From: Candidatus Sericytochromatia bacterium
Lineage (GTDB): Bacteria; Cyanobacteriota; Sericytochromatia; JACMPN01
Assembly: GCA_014377495.1 (NCBI GenBank)
Contig: JACMPN010000373.1
Coordinates: 1 to 15,105 of the forward strand
DNA length: 15,105 nt
Direction of reading: 5' to 3'
Below, piece after piece: positions 1 to 7,161 of the stretch. The notes under the pieces are model-generated. The model searched no databases, had not been told where the DNA came from, and saw nothing but the letters and a program-made list of their open reading frames with translations. Each line of letters begins with the position of its first letter. The stretch's first letter is position 1. The translations under genes were made by a program, and so were the position numbers.

Positions 1-882
1 CTCGCCGCAGATGCGGCGGACAATACCTACGCACTCGATGGCCCTACCAGTTCCCTTTACAAGTTCACGACACCCGGGGGCGGATCGATTCGTGTCATCG
101 GCACCGGCTCGGCAGGCAACGGGGCTGATGGTGGTAGTGACCTGGCGACGGCCGGCGGGCTAGCACTCAATGGAACGGTTGCTGCCGGTGTGGCGCTCGA
201 TCAGGACGGCCATTTGTTCGTCGGAGACCAGACCAACGTAAAACTGCGGATGGTGCCCGCTGTGACGATCGTTGGCGGTCGTTACAACTTTGCGACGGAC
301 ATGGCGGCCGGGAAACTCTTCACCATCGACGGCAGCATCGTGAACACGCTGAGCCCAAGAGCGATTGGCATCGATGCCAGCCGTAACGCCTTTTACCTCG
401 ACAACCGGACCGTGTTCAAGCTGGCACCAAATGGCACCAAGTCCACGGTTGGCAGTGTATTTCCAACTTCAGCGTTGCAAGGCCTGACAGTGGACCGTTC
501 GGGCAACATCTACGTTTCACAGTTAGCTAATGTCTTCATGTATCCGGTTGTAGGCGGGACATATTTTGGGACCCCCTTGGCAGCGGGTTCCACAAACGGA
601 TGGCAGGTTGTGCCGGGCGTGGGTGCGTTTACGAAACGCAGTATGGCGGTGGATCGGCTTGGGAACCTGTACATGACCGACTTTCTCGGCGAGGCGCTGT
701 ATGTCTTGGATGCCGTCAGTGGGACGCGGTACCGTGTCGCGGGGACGGGCAGCGGGGGGACGACACTTGCTGCCGGCGGGACTCCGACCAGTGGCGTATT
801 GACCGGGATCATCGGGATCGCCGCATCGACAATCGGCAAGGTGTACTTCACGACCGGCAACAAGGTGTGGCGCATGCCCTAG
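1..882 (+). CDS. NHL-repeat beta-propeller protein, 5'-truncated by the window
   Basis: The frame is open from base 1 to the TAG at 880-882, so this is the C-terminal 293 residues of a longer protein; the GTG at 190 is internal. At least six blade-like units can be read, each with a D-x-x-G-N-[IL]-[YF]-type strand: YALDGPTSSLYKF, DQDGHLFVGDQTNVKLRMV, NAFYLDNRTVFKL, DRSGNIYVSQLANVFMY, DRLGNLYMTDFLGEALYVL and GKVYFTTGNKVWRM. Between blades are glycine-rich linkers such as IGTGSAG and VAGTGSGG, typical of bacterial NHL proteins. Such proteins are usually secreted or surface-attached binding scaffolds; no catalytic motif is visible. The protein ends right after the last blade strand, so no C-terminal anchor follows. 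The start, any signal peptide and the ligand cannot be judged. It converges on the flagellar-type gene and overlaps its stop codon. Confidence 0.75.
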   Translation, partial: LAADAADNTYALDGPTSSLYKFTTPGGGSIRVIGTGSAGNGADGGSDLATAGGLALNGTVAAGVALDQDGHLFVGDQTNVKLRMVPAVTIVGGRYNFATDMAAGKLFTIDGSIVNTLSPRAIGIDASRNAFYLDNRTVFKLAPNGTKSTVGSVFPTSALQGLTVDRSGNIYVSQLANVFMYPVVGGTYFGTPLAAGSTNGWQVVPGVGAFTKRSMAVDRLGNLYMTDFLGEALYVLDAVSGTRYRVAGTGSGGTTLAAGGTPTSGVLTGIIGIAASTIGKVYFTTGNKVWRMP

Positions 883-1844
883 CGGATCAGGTTCAGCACC
901 GCGTCCGTATTGGTCTGACTGATCTGCAGGACCTTGGTCAAGGCCGAGAACAGTTTCTGGGCCAAGCTAAGCTCTGGCACCGATTGGGTCATGCTGGCAT
1001 TCGACGCTTCGAGCGATTTGTTCAGGATGGAAGACATTGCCGTTGTGCCCAGTTGCAGACTCATCGACGTGCTAGCGTTGTCGAGACCGGACGCTGCGCT
1101 GGGAGTGATCTTGAAGCCAAAGTCGAAGACGGTCGAGCCGAATTGTGAGTACATCAGGCTCTGCTTTCCCAAAGCAATGTTCATCGTCGAGGCGGCGCCC
1201 GCAATCGTTCCAGAGCCACCGATGTCGTCAGTGATCGTCTGCGCCAAGAAGTCCGTAAGACTCACGGCGTCCTGCTGGTTAACTGTAGGTAGAGCCATGT
1301 CCAAGTTGTTGTAGACGGCACGGATGCTGCTGCCATAGGCGTTGTTACCACCGGCAGCATCGTACTCCAGGCCCCGTCGACCGGTCGTACCGTTATTGAT
1401 GGTGGAAACCGAAACGAGAAAATAGCCAGAGGAGTTTACGAGTAGGCCTTGGGCGTTCGTGCGGAATTCCCCGTCACGGGTCAGGTAAAACTTGGCGCTC
1501 GCATTTGAGATTGTTTTACCGGTGGTTGTATTCATCGTCGCCGGATCACAGACGAGGAAGAAGCCCTCGCCCTGCACAGCCAGATGGGTGTTTTCCGTCG
1601 AGGTGGTGATGGCACCCTGGCTGAAGTCGATGACCGTATTGGACGTCATCAGGCCGGTTTCAGGGAATTGCAGCGGGAGGGAAGTGAGATTGCCGGCCCG
1701 GCCAATGTTGATGTTGGAGCCACCAAACTTCAGTCGTGACGACTTGAAGGCCGTGCGGACGCCGCCGTTGATGTTGCTGTTGATCACATCGATCCAGGCA
1801 TCAACCGCTTTCAGGGACTGGATGGTGCTGGTGTCGTTGGCCAT
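879..1844 (-). CDS. Flagellar rod/hook-family protein (FlgE/FlgF/FlgG-like), solitary
   Basis: Protein of 321 residues from the chosen ATG at 1844. An in-frame GTG at 1889 and ATG at 1859 would add 15 or 5 residues; MANDTSTIQSLKAVDAWIDV resembles a normal family start. Three family blocks appear in order. The N-terminal rod-type helix (about 5-40) ends in TAFKSSRLKF, where the usual N-N-x-A-N-x-x-T-x-G-[FY]-K is degenerate (SNINGGVRTAFK). The hook core has FSQGAITT (74-81), HLAVQGEGFFLV (87-98) and YLTRDGEFRTNAQGLLVNSS (120-139). The C-terminal helix (about 276-321, LEASNASMTQSV to VLNLIR) matches the Flg_bbr_C pattern. The family forms the axial rod and hook outside the cytoplasm and is exported by the flagellar type III system. 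Length lies between FlgG (about 260) and FlgE (400 or more), so the exact member is unclear. No other flagellar gene is in the window. Start context is weak (GGTGGGG before the ATG). Confidence 0.8.
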   Translation of the reverse strand: MANDTSTIQSLKAVDAWIDVINSNINGGVRTAFKSSRLKFGGSNINIGRAGNLTSLPLQFPETGLMTSNTVIDFSQGAITTSTENTHLAVQGEGFFLVCDPATMNTTTGKTISNASAKFYLTRDGEFRTNAQGLLVNSSGYFLVSVSTINNGTTGRRGLEYDAAGGNNAYGSSIRAVYNNLDMALPTVNQQDAVSLTDFLAQTITDDIGGSGTIAGAASTMNIALGKQSLMYSQFGSTVFDFGFKITPSAASGLDNASTSMSLQLGTTAMSSILNKSLEASNASMTQSVPELSLAQKLFSALTKVLQISQTNTDAVLNLIR

Positions 1845-1907
1845 AGATTCCCCACCCATTTTCCAGCAAGCGATCCCCACCGGGGCCACGCAGCTTGCTG
1901 CCTTTAA

Positions 1908-1913
1908 GTATAG
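1908..1913 (-). promoter_or_regulatory. Possible -10 element of the flagellar-type gene
   Basis: On the minus strand the hexamer TATACT (5 of 6 matches to TATAAT) lies about 64 nt upstream of the ATG at 1844. No good -35 hexamer stands at 16-18 nt; CTGACA is present but about 20 nt upstream. It does not look like a sigma-28 flagellar promoter. Weak call. Confidence 0.3.
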
Positions 1914-1999
1914 GTGTTATCCGACAAGGTGCTGTCAGGCTTTCGTTAGCCCTTCACCCAGTTTCGTTAAATGCCCATTACCGGTTGGTTGTGGCATTC

Positions 2000-2063
2000 C
2001 TGATTGCCGCTGCGGGCCGGTCCGCAAGGCGTGCGGCCGTTGGCGGGCCGCAGCGGCAATCAG
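2000..2063 (-). repeat. 16-bp perfect inverted repeat at the 3' end of the RseB/LolA-like gene
   Basis: CTGATTGCCGCTGCGG (2000-2015) is exactly repeated in inverse orientation as CCGCAGCGGCAATCAG (2048-2063), with a 32-nt GC-rich middle that can fold further (CCGCA/TGCGG). On the minus strand the first arm includes the TGA stop (2062-2060), so the transcript would end in a very stable stem. There is no T-tract after the stem on either strand, so it is not a textbook intrinsic terminator. A 3'-end protecting hairpin, a terminator without a U-tract, or a dispersed palindromic element are all possible. Confidence 0.6.
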
Positions 2064-3121
2064 GGTTTGGGCGGGGCATCCGGCAGGCGGACACTGCGCC
2101 CGACGGCCAACAGGTCTTCGGGGTAAAGGTCGCCATAGGCATACACCCAGGTCCCGTTGGTCTCCTGCATGTTGTAGTTGTATGGCAGGTTGAAGACGAT
2201 GTCCTGGAACCGCTTCATCAGGCTCAGGGAGTATTGGCCGGCGATCAGCCCGACGAACACATTCGTATTGGGGCGGATCATCACCCAGAGGTTGTTCAGG
2301 CCGTCCGTGTAGCGCATCGACTGGATCACCGTGCCGTAGAACGACCCGGAGGAGACGTCGGCCAGTTCGAAGCCGGCCGGCGTGTAATACGGCTGGAGGA
2401 TCGTCTTTCCGGTCGACTTGGTGAGCTCACCCATATTGGGGAACCAGTTGTAGAAGTTCGTCGTTCCCGCCCGCAGGATCATCCGGCGCCAGCCCGTGCT
2501 GTCCGGCAATTTTGGGGCTGCTTTGGGATCGACGTTGAAATCGGTGTAGTAACTGGTGAAATACGGATCGGCATTGCTCGTCCAGCGTCGCTCTTCCCGC
2601 AGGATCTGGAACGTCCGTTTGGAGATCCAGAAGCGCCGGCCGGGGGTGCGGTAGCCGTTGTTCGGCACGGCATCCAGGATGACGGTGGGCGTCAGAGCCG
2701 TGATGTCGTCACCCATGACCATCAGCGAATAGTTGCGCTTCAGCAGATCGGGACGATCCGTCAGATGGCTGAGGATGCCTTCGGCATATTCCCGAGCGGC
2801 CGGGTTGTCGTTGTCGAAATGCAGCCGTTCTTCCGGAAAAAAGAACTGGGACTTGTTGTTGCGCAGCGCCAGTTCCATCGAGGCCATGCCGGCAGGTTGC
2901 GTGATCCGGATCTGGAAGTTGCTGGGATCCTGATAGACGACTTTGCCGGTGAGGTGCAGCTTCAGGTCGCCCCGCTGCAGATCCTGTACCCGGTTGCCCG
3001 TGAAGCCGGTCTGCTGGTGCTGCTGCCAGCCGTTGATCAGGTCGTCCGCAGTCGGTGCCGCCACTGCCGGCAGGCTGATCACCAGGGTGAGCAGAAAGGT
3101 TGAAAGTGTCTTTGTCATCAT
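2060..3121 (-). CDS. Secreted MucB/RseB-like or LolA-fold periplasmic protein
   Basis: Protein of 353 residues from the ATG at 3121; an adjacent ATG at 3118 would give 352. The longer frame back to 3220 adds a charged leader that would bury the signal peptide, so it was not used. Residues 1-21 form a signal peptide (TFLLTLVISLPAVA, cleavage likely at AVA|A) with no lipobox cysteine. The first domain (about 25-230) has the curved-sheet LolA/RseB pattern: a substrate-oxidation-like NFQIRITQPAG strand, then RFWISKRTFQILREE and YYTDFNVDP, which resemble the RseB 'LWID..TGLPLR.E...F.TD' block. The second domain contains PAGFELADVSSG and MRYTDGLNNLWVMIRP, resembling the RseB C-terminal domain. RseB binds lipoprotein or outer-membrane stress signals and an anti-sigma factor; LolA carries lipoproteins. 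No sigma or anti-sigma gene is adjacent, so the role is open. It is divergent from rpoB. Confidence 0.6.
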   Translation of the reverse strand: MMTKTLSTFLLTLVISLPAVAAPTADDLINGWQQHQQTGFTGNRVQDLQRGDLKLHLTGKVVYQDPSNFQIRITQPAGMASMELALRNNKSQFFFPEERLHFDNDNPAAREYAEGILSHLTDRPDLLKRNYSLMVMGDDITALTPTVILDAVPNNGYRTPGRRFWISKRTFQILREERRWTSNADPYFTSYYTDFNVDPKAAPKLPDSTGWRRMILRAGTTNFYNWFPNMGELTKSTGKTILQPYYTPAGFELADVSSGSFYGTVIQSMRYTDGLNNLWVMIRPNTNVFVGLIAGQYSLSLMKRFQDIVFNLPYNYNMQETNGTWVYAYGDLYPEDLLAVGRSVRLPDAPPKP

Positions 3122-3547
3122 GCCGCCCAGTATAACGGAGTTGCCTTTGCGGGTCGTCTCGGGGACGGTGCGGGCATTTGCTTTGTTCCGGACCGCCGTG
3201 CGCCGTGATGCCACCCCCAATGGTCATGGGCTGTTCCGCCAATCCCCAGCGACGGCCCTTGGGTGTGACAATGCGCTGCCCAAACCATCCTTATGGGGGC
3301 CATAATATTGCTAGTGAGTGGCGAACACGGCCAGATGGTCGTCGTGGTGCAGGGCAACGGTGAAGGCGGCACGTCGTTGAACGGTTGTGGCGATCCTGGG
3401 AGGGTTCCTCCCGGCAAGCCCATCGGGCTGCGGATTCGCCCCCGGTGGCATCCCGAGATGCTGGGGCTGCGGTGGGCGTTCGGTGTGGCGGCTACCTTGT
3501 CTGCAAGCCGCTGCAACGGCGGTGCAGTGTTTCGAGACTTCTGATGC
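3122..3547. other. Intergenic region between the divergent RseB/LolA-like gene and rpoB promoters
   Basis: No convincing gene. The only plus-strand reading frame of note (3293-3544, 83 codons) lacks a ribosome binding site and any recognisable motif. A tight hairpin is present at 3398-3412 (GGGAGG, loop GTT, CCTCCC). It is not followed by a T-run, so it is not an intrinsic terminator. CATAAT at 3301-3306 resembles a -10 but lacks a -35. Confidence 0.5.
3129..3134 (-). promoter_or_regulatory. Possible -10 element placed for a leaderless mRNA
   Basis: TATACT on the minus strand ends 7 nt before the first ATG (3121) of the RseB/LolA-like gene. That is the distance expected if transcription starts at, or next to, the ATG itself. 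There is no clear Shine-Dalgarno sequence in this gap (GGGCGGC only), and no convincing -35. Consistent with a leaderless transcript, but weak. Confidence 0.3.
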
Positions 3548-3577
3548 TTGACAGGGTGGGCGCGCCGCGTTTACAAT
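3548..3577 (+). promoter_or_regulatory. rpoBC promoter P1 (sigma-70 type)
   Basis: A perfect consensus -35 TTGACA (3548-3553) is followed after 18 nt by TACAAT (3572-3577), 5 of 6 to the -10 consensus. Transcription would start near 3584, giving a leader of about 280 nt before the rpoB ATG. No gene lies between it and rpoB. Confidence 0.75.
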
Positions 3578-3597
3578 GCTTGCCCTGTGTTTATAAT
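3570..3597 (+). promoter_or_regulatory. rpoBC promoter P2, overlapping P1
   Basis: TTTACA (3570-3575, 5 of 6 to the -35 consensus) is followed after 16 nt by a perfect -10 TATAAT (3592-3597). The -35 of P2 shares bases with the -10 of P1, so polymerase could not occupy both at once. The start point would be near 3604. Confidence 0.6.
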
Positions 3598-3611
3598 CAC
3601 TTCTGTGTGTG

Positions 3612-3666
3612 ATTGTCAGCTGAAGGCTAGATTAATTGTCAGCTTTAATTGTCGGCTGAAGGCTAG
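3612..3666 (+). repeat. Direct repeats in the rpoB leader
   Basis: ATTGTCAGCTGAAGGCTAG (3612-3630) recurs at 3648-3666 with one change (A to G). A third, shorter copy of ATTGTCAGCT lies between them at 3635-3644. The copies begin just downstream of the expected transcription start of P2, where they could act in DNA (operator) or in RNA. The function is not known to me. Confidence 0.6.
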
Positions 3667-3690
3667 GTTGTTTGCAGGGTTTGGCTTGGG

Positions 3691-3750
3691 AGCATGCTCT
3701 CGGTTCAGGCGCCAGGGGGAAACCTCCCTTGGGGCCTGTTTTGGCATGCT
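3691..3750 (+). promoter_or_regulatory. Long hairpin in the rpoB 5' leader
   Basis: AGCATGC (3691-3697) can pair with GCATGCT (3744-3750). Nested inside, CAGGC (3706-3710) can pair with GCCTG (3734-3738), and the inner CCAGGGGG (3712-3719) can pair imperfectly with CCTCCCTTGG (3723-3732) around AAA. No T-tract follows. It may be an attenuation or autoregulatory leader element of rpoBC; this is inference from complementarity only. Confidence 0.45.
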
Positions 3751-3825
3751 GGGTCCCGTCCATGCCTGCGCTCTTAAAACTGTTTCGGGTTAACCAAGCA
3801 AACGTAGACCAAACGTGACGATATC

Positions 3826-3841
3826 CCCCGTTGGCACGGGG
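3826..3841 (+). promoter_or_regulatory. Short hairpin just upstream of the rpoB ribosome binding site
   Basis: CCCCGT (3826-3831), loop TGGC, ACGGGG (3836-3841): a perfect 6-bp stem ending 21 nt before the ATG at 3863. It abuts the purine-rich AAAGAAGGGAAGAG that serves as the ribosome binding region (about 3845-3858), so it could affect translation initiation. Confidence 0.4.
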
Positions 3842-3862
3842 AACAAAGAAGGGAAGAGTTCG

Positions 3863-6800
3863 ATGAGTACGATCGCAGGTGCGCGCCAGCCTGTTTATGA
3901 GGAAGCGCTCTCCAGTATCGCCCAGCTCCCCGACCTCGTTGAAATCCAACGCAAGAGCTTTGAATGGTTCTTGAAAGAAGGTCTCGCTGAGGAGCTCCTG
4001 AGCTTCTCGCCGATCCAGGATTACTCCGGGCGTCTGGAGCTCTATTTGCTCCCGAATTATCGGCTGGGCGACCCGAAGCATTCCATTGAGGAGTGCCTGG
4101 CTCGGGACCTGACCTACGCTTCCCCTCTGCGGATCCCTGTCCAGCTGATCAACAAGATCACCGGCGAGATCAAGGAGCAGGAGATTTTTGTCGGCGATCT
4201 GCCGATGATGACCGAGCGCGGCACGTTTATCATCAACGGCGCCGAGCGGGTCATCGTCAGCCAGATTGTCCGCAGCCCGGGCGTCTACTTCAAGCGTGAG
4301 CAGGACACGTCCGGCAAGCGGATTCATACGGCGACCGTCATCCCCAACCGGGGTGCCTGGCTGAAGTTTGAGACCGACTCCAACGAGATCCTCTACGTGC
4401 GTGTCGACAAGACCCGCAAGATCCTGGCGACGACCCTGCTGCGGGCGTTCGGCTACTCGAACGCCGACCAGCTGGAGCTTTTCCGTCACCGGGACTTTTT
4501 ACAGAAGACGATCGACCGCGACACGACCGACACCCAGGAAGAAGCCCTCGTCGAGGTTTATCGGAAGCTCCGTCCGGGCGATCCGCCGAGCGTCGACGGT
4601 GGCCGGACGATGCTGCACTCGCGCTTCTTTGATCCGAAGCGCTATGACCTCGGTAAGGTCGCCCGCTACAAGATCAACAAGAAGCTGAAGGTCGACGTCC
4701 AGTTGGACGTTCGGACGATCACCGACAAGGACATTGTCGGCACCATCGACTATCTGATCAACCTCAGCTTCGACTCCGGTTCCGTGGACGACATCGACCA
4801 CTTGGGCAACCGGCGTATCCGTTCGGTCGGCGAGTTGCTGCAGAACCAGTTCCGCATCGGCCTGACCCGGATCGAGCGCATCGTCCGGGAGCGCATGACG
4901 ATTCAGGACATCGAGAACCTTACCCCGCAGAATCTGATCAACGCCAAGCCTTTGGTGGCGGCGATCAAGGAGTTCTTCGGCAGTTCTCAGCTGTCCCAGT
5001 TCATGGACCAGACCAACCCGCTCGCCGAGCTGACCCACAAGCGCCGCCTGTCGGCCCTCGGGCCTGGTGGTTTGTCCCGTGAGCGGGCCGGTTACGCCGT
5101 CCGTGACATCCATCCCTCGCACTATGGCCGCATCTGCCCGATCGAGACGCCTGAAGGGCCGAACGCCGGTCTGATCGGCAGCTTGGCGACGTAGGCCCGT
5201 GTCAACGACTACGGCTTCATCGAGACGCCCTACTGGCGGGTCACCGACGGTAAGCGGACCGAGCAGACCGTTTATCTGACGGCCGACGAAGAGATCAACT
5301 ACCGGATCGCTTCGGGTGACGTGGCGGTCCGTGAGGACGGCAGCTTCATCCTCAAGCAGATCCCGGTGCGGTTCAAGAGCGACTTTTCCCTCGCCGAGCC
5401 CGAAGACGTGGACTACCTCGGCGTCAGCGCCGTGCAGATCGTCTCGGTGGCCGCTTCCTTGATCCCCTTCCTGGAGCATGACGACGCCAACCGGGCCCTG
5501 ATGGGGTCCAACATGCAACGTCAGGCCGTGCCGCTGATCAGCCCGTCCCGTCCCTTTATCGGCACGGGTCTGGAAGTGCGGACTGCCCGTGACTCCGGCA
5601 TGGTCGTGATGGCCAAGAAGGCCGGTACGGTCACCCGGGTGACGGCGACCAGCATCAGTGTGCGGGAAGACGAGACCCAGACCGAGCGGCACTACAAGTT
5701 GCTCAAGTTCCTGCGCTCCAACCAGGACACCTGCATCAACCAGCGTCCCATCGTCCGCAAGGGCATGGTCGTTGCCAAGGGTGACCCGCTGGCCGACGGT
5801 GCGGCGACCGAGCATGGTGAGTTGGCCCTGGGCCAGAACATCATGATCGCCTACATGCCGTGGGAAGGTTACAACTTCGAAGATGCCGTGCTGATCAGCC
5901 GTCGGTTGATCCAGGACGACGTGTTCACCTCGATCCACATCGAGAAGTATGAAACCGAAGCCCGGACGACCAAGCTGGGCGACGAGGAGATCACCCGGGA
6001 GATCCCCAACATCGGTGAAGAGGCCCTCAAGGACCTGGACGAACGGGGCATCATCCGGGTCGGTGCTGAGATCGAGCCGGGCGACATCCTAGTGGGCAAA
6101 GTCACGCCGAAGGGCGAGTCCGAGCATCCTCCGGAAGAAAAACTGCTGCGGGCCATCTTCGGCGAGAAAGCTCGCGACGTGCGGGACACCTCGTTGCGGG
6201 TGCCTCACGGTGAAAAGGGCCGCATCGTCGACGTCCGGGTCTTCTCCCGGGAACAGGGCGATGAGCTCCTCCCAGGCGTCAACCAGGTTGTCCGGGTCTA
6301 CATCGCCCAGAAGCGGAAGATCCAGGTCGGAGACAAGGTCGCTGGACGTCACGGCAACAAGGGGATCGTCGCCCGGGTTCTCGCCCGCGAGGACATGCCC
6401 TTCCTGCCCGACGGCACGCCCGTCGATATCGTCCTCAATCCCCTCGGCGTGCCGAGCCGGATGAACATCGGCCAGGTCTACGAGACCCTGCTTGGACATG
6501 CGGCCAGCTATTTGGGCCAGGTCCTGGAAGTGCCGCCTTTCGACGAGATGTTCGGCGAAGCGGCCTCCGATCACCTGATCACCAAGTACCTGAAGATGGG
6601 TGCCGAGGCCGGTGGCCTCAACTGGCTCGACACGAGCGGCAAGGTGACGCTGTACGACGGACGGAACGGCGAGCCGTTTGACCGCCCGGTATGCGTGGGC
6701 GCTCACTACATGATGAAGCTCGTCCATCTGGTCGACGACAAGATCCATGCCCGTTCCACGGGTCCGTACTCCCTGGTCACGCAGCAGCCGCTGGGTGGTA

Positions 6801-7159
6801 AGGCGCAGTTCGGCGGCCAGCGGTTCGGGGAAATGGAAGTGTGGGCGCTGGAAGCCTATGGCGCCGCCTACACCCTGCAGGAAATGCTGACCATCAAGTC
6901 GGATGACGTGACGGGTCGGGCGAACGCTTATGAAGCAATCGTCAAAGGCAAGAACATCCAGAAGCCCGGCATCCCCGAGAGCTTCAAGGTGCTCATCCGT
7001 GAACTACAGAGCCTCTGCCTCGACGTGCAGATCATCCGCCAAAAAGAGGATGGGACCGAAGTCGAGATTGAGCTCTTTGAGGAGGATTCCTCGCAATACC
7101 GGGCGCGCCTGAAGTCGCAATTGCAAAAGGCCGTCACCATGAAAGTGGGGGTTGAATAA
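3863..7159 (+). CDS. rpoB: RNA polymerase beta subunit, interrupted by an in-frame TAG at codon 444
   Basis: Start ATG at 3863 (MSTIAGARQPVYEE), behind the purine-rich GAAGGGAAGAG; the in-frame upstream GTG at 3815 lies in the leader. If the TAG is read as an amino acid, the product is 1098 residues, normal for a compact cyanobacterial-type beta subunit. Beta binds DNA, RNA and NTPs in the polymerase core. Visible landmarks: NGAERVIVSQI in the protrusion; the rifampicin pocket GSSQLSQFMDQTNPL to KRRLSALG (373-400) with sensitive-type Q379, D382, H392 and S397; the fork block YGRICPIETPEGPNAGLIGS; and the active-site lysine block KVAGRHGNKG (825-834). The amber codon (5192-5194) falls in GSLAT-*-ARVNDYGF, where other bacteria have Tyr (about E. 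coli Y578) or His. Conserved sequence resumes at the next codon in the same frame, with no shift. A truncated 443-residue product could not work as beta, so error or suppression is likelier than true loss. It is followed after 2 nt by rpoC. Confidence 0.95.
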
Positions 7160-7161
7160 TC

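Noticed and set aside
3293..3544. 83-codon plus-strand frame upstream of rpoB
   Set aside because: No ribosome binding site, no recognised motif, and an opposing frame of similar length overlaps it. It ends just before the rpoB promoter.
3815..3862. GTG start 16 codons upstream for rpoB
   Set aside because: The extension is encoded by the leader hairpin and the ribosome binding region; the ATG at 3863 gives a normal RpoB start.
4499..5938. Long antisense open frame across the rpoB amber codon
   Set aside because: It spans the TAG site but has the same shadow composition (many D, G, V, R, Q) and no motifs. The frame on plus is plainly RpoB on both sides of the stop.
5321..7159. Downstream rpoB half as a separate gene (split beta subunit)
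   Set aside because: The first available start lies 126 nt after the TAG, past conserved RpoB sequence, and has no ribosome binding site. The frame is unchanged across the TAG.
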